A stretch of 64,000 bases of DNA, taken from positions 682,001 through 746,000 of the forward strand of contig CP003179.1 of assembly GCA_000237975.1 (NCBI GenBank), in the 5' to 3' direction. Shown here one piece after another: positions 58,699 to 64,000 of this stretch. The stretch is from Sulfobacillus acidophilus DSM 10332. Lineage in GTDB: Bacteria > Bacillota > Sulfobacillia > Sulfobacillales > Sulfobacillaceae. The position numbers were made by a program, and so were the translations under genes. Position 1 is the first letter of the stretch. Every line of letters starts with the position of its first letter. The notes beneath the pieces are model-generated. The model had not been told where the DNA came from and ran no database searches. It saw only the letters and a list, made by a program, of their open reading frames with translations.

Positions 58699-59558
58699 AG
58701 TCGGCAGAAGTCACCCTCGAGAGATGGTCTCGTTGGCAGGGGGCCGTTTTCGGCGGGCTCGCCCTCCTCTTTATTATGGGGGGGATGTGGCTCGTGGTGC
58801 TGCTCGGCCTGGGGGCCGCCCCGTTTTTATCGATTCCCGGCTTGAATGCCCTCTTGTCGGCGTACTGGCAGCCGTTAGCGGGCCACTTCGGCATCTTGCC
58901 GATGGTGGTCGGTAGCGTTCTGGTCACTCTGTTGGCGCTGGGACTGGCAATCCCTTTTGCGCTGGGTGTAGCGGTAAGCGTGCAATTCGGGTTGGCAGCC
59001 CGGTTTCGGGCGCCGGCGATTGACGGGTTAACCGTACTGACGGCGGTGCCGTCGGTCGTATTCGGCTGGTGGGGGCTGGACCTCGTGGTGCCCACCATCC
59101 GGCAGGTGTTCGGCGGCCCCGGTTTTAGCGTGTTGGCCGCGGGAATTGTGCTTGCGACCATGCTGATTCCGACCCTCGGTTTACTGTTTCGCATGGCGCT
59201 GGCGGCGGTTCCGACCGCATGGGTGGAAGGGTCGCTGGCGCTGGGCGCGACGGAGGATCAAACCCTCTGGCATATCATTTTTCGATGCCAAGTCGGTGCG
59301 CTTGGACGAGCGGTGATGATGGCGGTCGCGCGTGCCATGGGGGAAACCATGGCGGTACAGATGGTGATTGGGGGTCAGCCTCTGTGGCCTCATTCCCTGA
59401 CGGCTCCGGGCGCGACATTAACCACGACGCTCTTGACCGATATGGCGGTCTTTCCTCCGGGGGTCGCGGGACATGCCGCCATCGACGCACTGGCCTTGGC
59501 GTTGTTGGTGTTAATGGGTCTCTGGGTATACTTCAGCGAACGCTGGGGGGGAATCTAA
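58695..59558 (+). CDS. pstC: Phosphate ABC transporter permease PstC
   Basis: The 287-aa permease has six membrane segments; the family motifs ALGLAIPFALGVAVSVQF, TAVPSVVFGWWGL and the EAA loop LALGATEDQTLWHIIFRCQVGALGRAVMMAVARAMGETMAVQMVIG are clear. It overlaps pstS by 4 bp and pstA by one base (TAATG). Confidence 0.9.
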   Translation: MKSAEVTLERWSRWQGAVFGGLALLFIMGGMWLVVLLGLGAAPFLSIPGLNALLSAYWQPLAGHFGILPMVVGSVLVTLLALGLAIPFALGVAVSVQFGLAARFRAPAIDGLTVLTAVPSVVFGWWGLDLVVPTIRQVFGGPGFSVLAAGIVLATMLIPTLGLLFRMALAAVPTAWVEGSLALGATEDQTLWHIIFRCQVGALGRAVMMAVARAMGETMAVQMVIGGQPLWPHSLTAPGATLTTTLLTDMAVFPPGVAGHAAIDALALALLVLMGLWVYFSERWGGI

Positions 59559-60358
59559 TGGGGCACCGGCTATTTTATGTGTTGGGGGGGATAGCGGCCC
59601 TTTGGCTCACGGCCATTGTCGGTAGCTTGCTGGTGACCGGGCTTTCCCATGTCAATTGGACTTTTCTCACTGCATTTCCCCAAGAGTCGGGCGCCGGCGG
59701 CATTATGCCCGAGCTGGTCAATTCCTTAGTGATGGTAGGGTTGGCGATGTTGGTGAGCGGACCCTTGGCTTTGGGGGCCGCAATCTACCGGCGGGAATAC
59801 ATTCAATCCCCCCGCTGGGGCCGCTGGTGGGATCGCTATCGCCAAGTGTTTTTGAGTGTTCCGTCGGTGGTTGTCGGGCTCTTTATATATCAAGTGGCGA
59901 TTGACTGGTGGCGGTGGCCGGTTTCCGTAATGACGGGGACGTTGGCATTAATTTGGATTAATTGGCCTTGGGCGGTGACGGTAGCGGATGAGGCGATCCG
60001 TCAGGTCGCGGATTCGTACCGGGACGCGTCATTGGCGTTAGGGGCGAATCGGGTTCAGATGCTGCGGACTGTGGTGCTGCCGGTGGCCATGCCGAACTTG
60101 ATTCAGGCGGCGGGCATGGCGGCCGCTCGACTATTGGGCGAGTCGGCGGCGTTAATCATGACGGCCGGGGTGAATGTCTCGCCCCATTTCAGTCTTTGGG
60201 GTCCGGGGGAGACGTTGGCGGTCCATCTCTGGTATATTCGTAGCGAAGGGTTAATGCCTAACCGGGATGCCCTGGCGGCCGCCACCGGAATTGTATTGCT
60301 GGGGTTGATTGGCGTGTTGTTGTGGAGCAGTCGGCGTATCGCCCGGTGGTTTGAATGA
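59558..60358 (+). CDS. pstA: Phosphate ABC transporter permease PstA
   Basis: ATG 59558 gives 266 aa with six segments. Motifs: [46 protein letters not shown] and the EAA loop [51 protein letters not shown]. It forms the heterodimeric channel with PstC. Stop and pstB start overlap as ATGA. Confidence 0.92.
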   Translation: MGHRLFYVLGGIAALWLTAIVGSLLVTGLSHVNWTFLTAFPQESGAGGIMPELVNSLVMVGLAMLVSGPLALGAAIYRREYIQSPRWGRWWDRYRQVFLSVPSVVVGLFIYQVAIDWWRWPVSVMTGTLALIWINWPWAVTVADEAIRQVADSYRDASLALGANRVQMLRTVVLPVAMPNLIQAAGMAAARLLGESAALIMTAGVNVSPHFSLWGPGETLAVHLWYIRSEGLMPNRDALAAATGIVLLGLIGVLLWSSRRIARWFE

Positions 60359-61143
60359 GTCAGGGAGGGCCGGTGCCACCAAGCATTGAAGTGGATAAAC
60401 TGTCTGTGTGGTATGGGTCGCAGCGGGCGTTGGCAAAAGTCTCTCTAAGGATTCCGGCAGGCCATGTGCTGGCGTTGATTGGGCCGTCCGGTTGTGGAAA
60501 AACCACCTTTTTACGTACGTTAAACCGCATGGTGGATCGTACGCCCGGGGTACGCATCGCGGGTCGGGTCACCATCGGGTCAATGGACGTGTTGGCGCCC
60601 GGCTTGGATTTGCCCGCCCTACGGCGTAAAGTGGGCATGGTCTTTCAGTCCCCTAATCCGTTCCCGTTTACGATTTTTGACAACGTGGCGTATGGGCCGC
60701 GAATCGCGGGGATGACCGAGCCGCACGCTTTACGGCTGATTGTCGAAAAAAGTCTGAAGCAAGCGTCTTTATGGGACGAAGTGCGGGGCAAATTGCGGCG
60801 CTCGGCCCTCACGCTCTCCGGGGGGCAGCAGCAACGGCTTTGTATTGCACGGGCGCTGGCGGTAGAGCCCGACGTGTTGTTGATGGATGAACCGACGGCG
60901 GCCTTGGACCCGGTTTCGACGGCCAAAATCGAGGAGTTAATCCGTGTACTCCGATCGCGTTACACGATCGTGGTGGTGACTCACAACCTCCAACAGGCGG
61001 CACGAATTTCAGACTATACCGCATTTTTTGCCGGGGGCGAATTGATTGAGGTGGGCCCTACCCGTAAAATGTTTACCGCGCCCGATGATCCCCGTACCGA
61101 AGCATATTTGACCGGGCGCTATGAAGGATATGATGGCCGATGA
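60355..61143 (+). CDS. pstB: Phosphate ABC transporter ATPase PstB
   Basis: The 262-aa ATPase has Walker [10 protein letters not shown] near 42-50, the PstB-typical [20 protein letters not shown] and [25 protein letters not shown], signature [16 protein letters not shown] and Walker [14 protein letters not shown]. Overlaps both neighbours by 4 bp. Confidence 0.95.
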   Translation: MSQGGPVPPSIEVDKLSVWYGSQRALAKVSLRIPAGHVLALIGPSGCGKTTFLRTLNRMVDRTPGVRIAGRVTIGSMDVLAPGLDLPALRRKVGMVFQSPNPFPFTIFDNVAYGPRIAGMTEPHALRLIVEKSLKQASLWDEVRGKLRRSALTLSGGQQQRLCIARALAVEPDVLLMDEPTAALDPVSTAKIEELIRVLRSRYTIVVVTHNLQQAARISDYTAFFAGGELIEVGPTRKMFTAPDDPRTEAYLTGRYEGYDGR

Positions 61144-61787
61144 TCCGGCGGTTTTACCGTGACGAGTTGACCGAACTCGAGCAGGAATTGTTACGGATGG
61201 GGGCCTTGGTGGAGGATCAAATTCGCGCCTCCGTCCGCTCGCTCACCGAACAAAATTTGGCGTTGGCCAAAAAAGTGATTGCCGAGGACGATCGCGTCGA
61301 TCACATGGAGATGGACATTGAGCAACGCTGCCTGACGTTGTTTGCGCTGGAGCAACCGTTGGCCGGCGATCTGAGGACGGTGTCGACGGCGCTCAAGATC
61401 ATCACCGATCTTGAACGGATGGCCGACCATGCCACGGATATTGCGCGGATTACTTTACGTCTAGAACACGAGCCGCTGATTAAGCCCCTGGTCGACATTC
61501 CCGAAATGGGGCGGCTGGCTAGCAGCATGGTGCGATTGGCGCTCAATGCGTACGTCCATCGCTCTCTGGAAGAAGCGGCGACCATGATTCGACTCGATGA
61601 TGACGTGGATCATCTCTATGCGGCGATTTTCCGTGATTTGTTGGAAATTATGCGCGACCGGCCGGATACGGTCGGTCAAGCGACTCATTTGTTGTTTGTT
61701 GCCAATTATTTGGAGCGGATTGCGGATCATGCGACCAATATCGGCGAATGGGTGATTTATATTGTTACCGGCGAACGCAGGAAATAA
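61140..61787 (+). CDS. phoU: Phosphate-specific transport system accessory protein PhoU
   Basis: This 215-aa all-helical protein with two PhoU repeats relays phosphate status to PhoR and limits Pst uptake. Conserved metal-cluster strings are seen twice: [20 protein letters not shown] and [23 protein letters not shown]. It closes the phosphate operon; a separate promoter lies downstream for gap. Confidence 0.95.
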   Translation: MIRRFYRDELTELEQELLRMGALVEDQIRASVRSLTEQNLALAKKVIAEDDRVDHMEMDIEQRCLTLFALEQPLAGDLRTVSTALKIITDLERMADHATDIARITLRLEHEPLIKPLVDIPEMGRLASSMVRLALNAYVHRSLEEAATMIRLDDDVDHLYAAIFRDLLEIMRDRPDTVGQATHLLFVANYLERIADHATNIGEWVIYIVTGERRK

Positions 61788-61798
61788 TCCCCAGGGTC

Positions 61799-64000
<2,202 letters not shown>

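Overview
The window looks like the chromosome of a moderately GC-rich Firmicute. Strong AGGAGG-type ribosome binding sites, many GTG and TTG starts, Firmicute families (PpaX-like phosphatase, UPF0173 hydrolase, P-loop/Asp23-like protein, LytS/LytR and PhoP/PhoR pairs) and tightly overlapping genes all fit. A Sulfobacillus-like thermoacidophile is my best guess, inferred from family content and not from any marker such as rRNA.

Region 1 (about 1-17,240) is accessory DNA. It starts with an IS3-family element inserted into a decayed IS21-family element that still carries five 23-bp terminal repeats. Next come a phospholipase D-like lipoprotein and a visibly AT-rich island. The island holds a 116-aa candidate precursor peptide, a radical SAM enzyme and a two-gene ABC exporter, a probable RiPP (ribosomally made, post-translationally modified peptide) locus. 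After it lie a second insertion sequence, a 5'-truncated paralogue of the lipoprotein, and an ImmA/IrrE plus HTH-like pair in which each gene has one in-frame stop. A phage- or ICE-like early module follows: two phage-type hypothetical genes, dUTPase, a Cas4/RecB-like nuclease and a Sak4-like ATPase. It ends with a paired palindromic operator, a terminator and a large serine recombinase. The recombinase stops about 57 bp from a symmetric sequence inside a truncated DUF421 (YetF-like) gene, which I read as one attachment junction of an integrated element. No capsid, tail or conjugation genes are in view.

Region 2 (17.2-35 kb) is core chromosome: glutamine synthetase, a Kelch-like surface protein, PpaX-like phosphatase, UPF0173 hydrolase overlapping a second Cas4-like nuclease, OsmC, YchF, HemL, Lgt, an L,D-transpeptidase, MoaD/MoaE, an ABC ATPase, an MMPL transporter, a tandem HD-GYP protein and a pncA-lytS-lytR operon.

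Region 3 (35-55 kb) has an APC permease with a long leader and malic enzyme. It continues with a molybdate/tungstate-type ABC operon and its HTH plus binding-domain regulator, a degenerate P-loop protein, a CAP-domain secreted protein, an alpha/beta hydrolase and a membrane-anchored glutamate-synthase-like flavoprotein. A two-component system whose sensor carries a CXXCH motif, an S9 peptidase, a Nudix enzyme, and a GNAT plus enolase-superfamily pair resembling the N-succinylamino acid racemase pathway follow.

Region 4 (55-64 kb) is a phosphate operon, phoP-phoR-pstS-pstC-pstA-pstB-phoU, with nearly every junction overlapping. It is followed by gap and the start of pgk, which runs off the window. 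Almost all convergent gene pairs between 26 and 50 kb overlap at their 3' ends.
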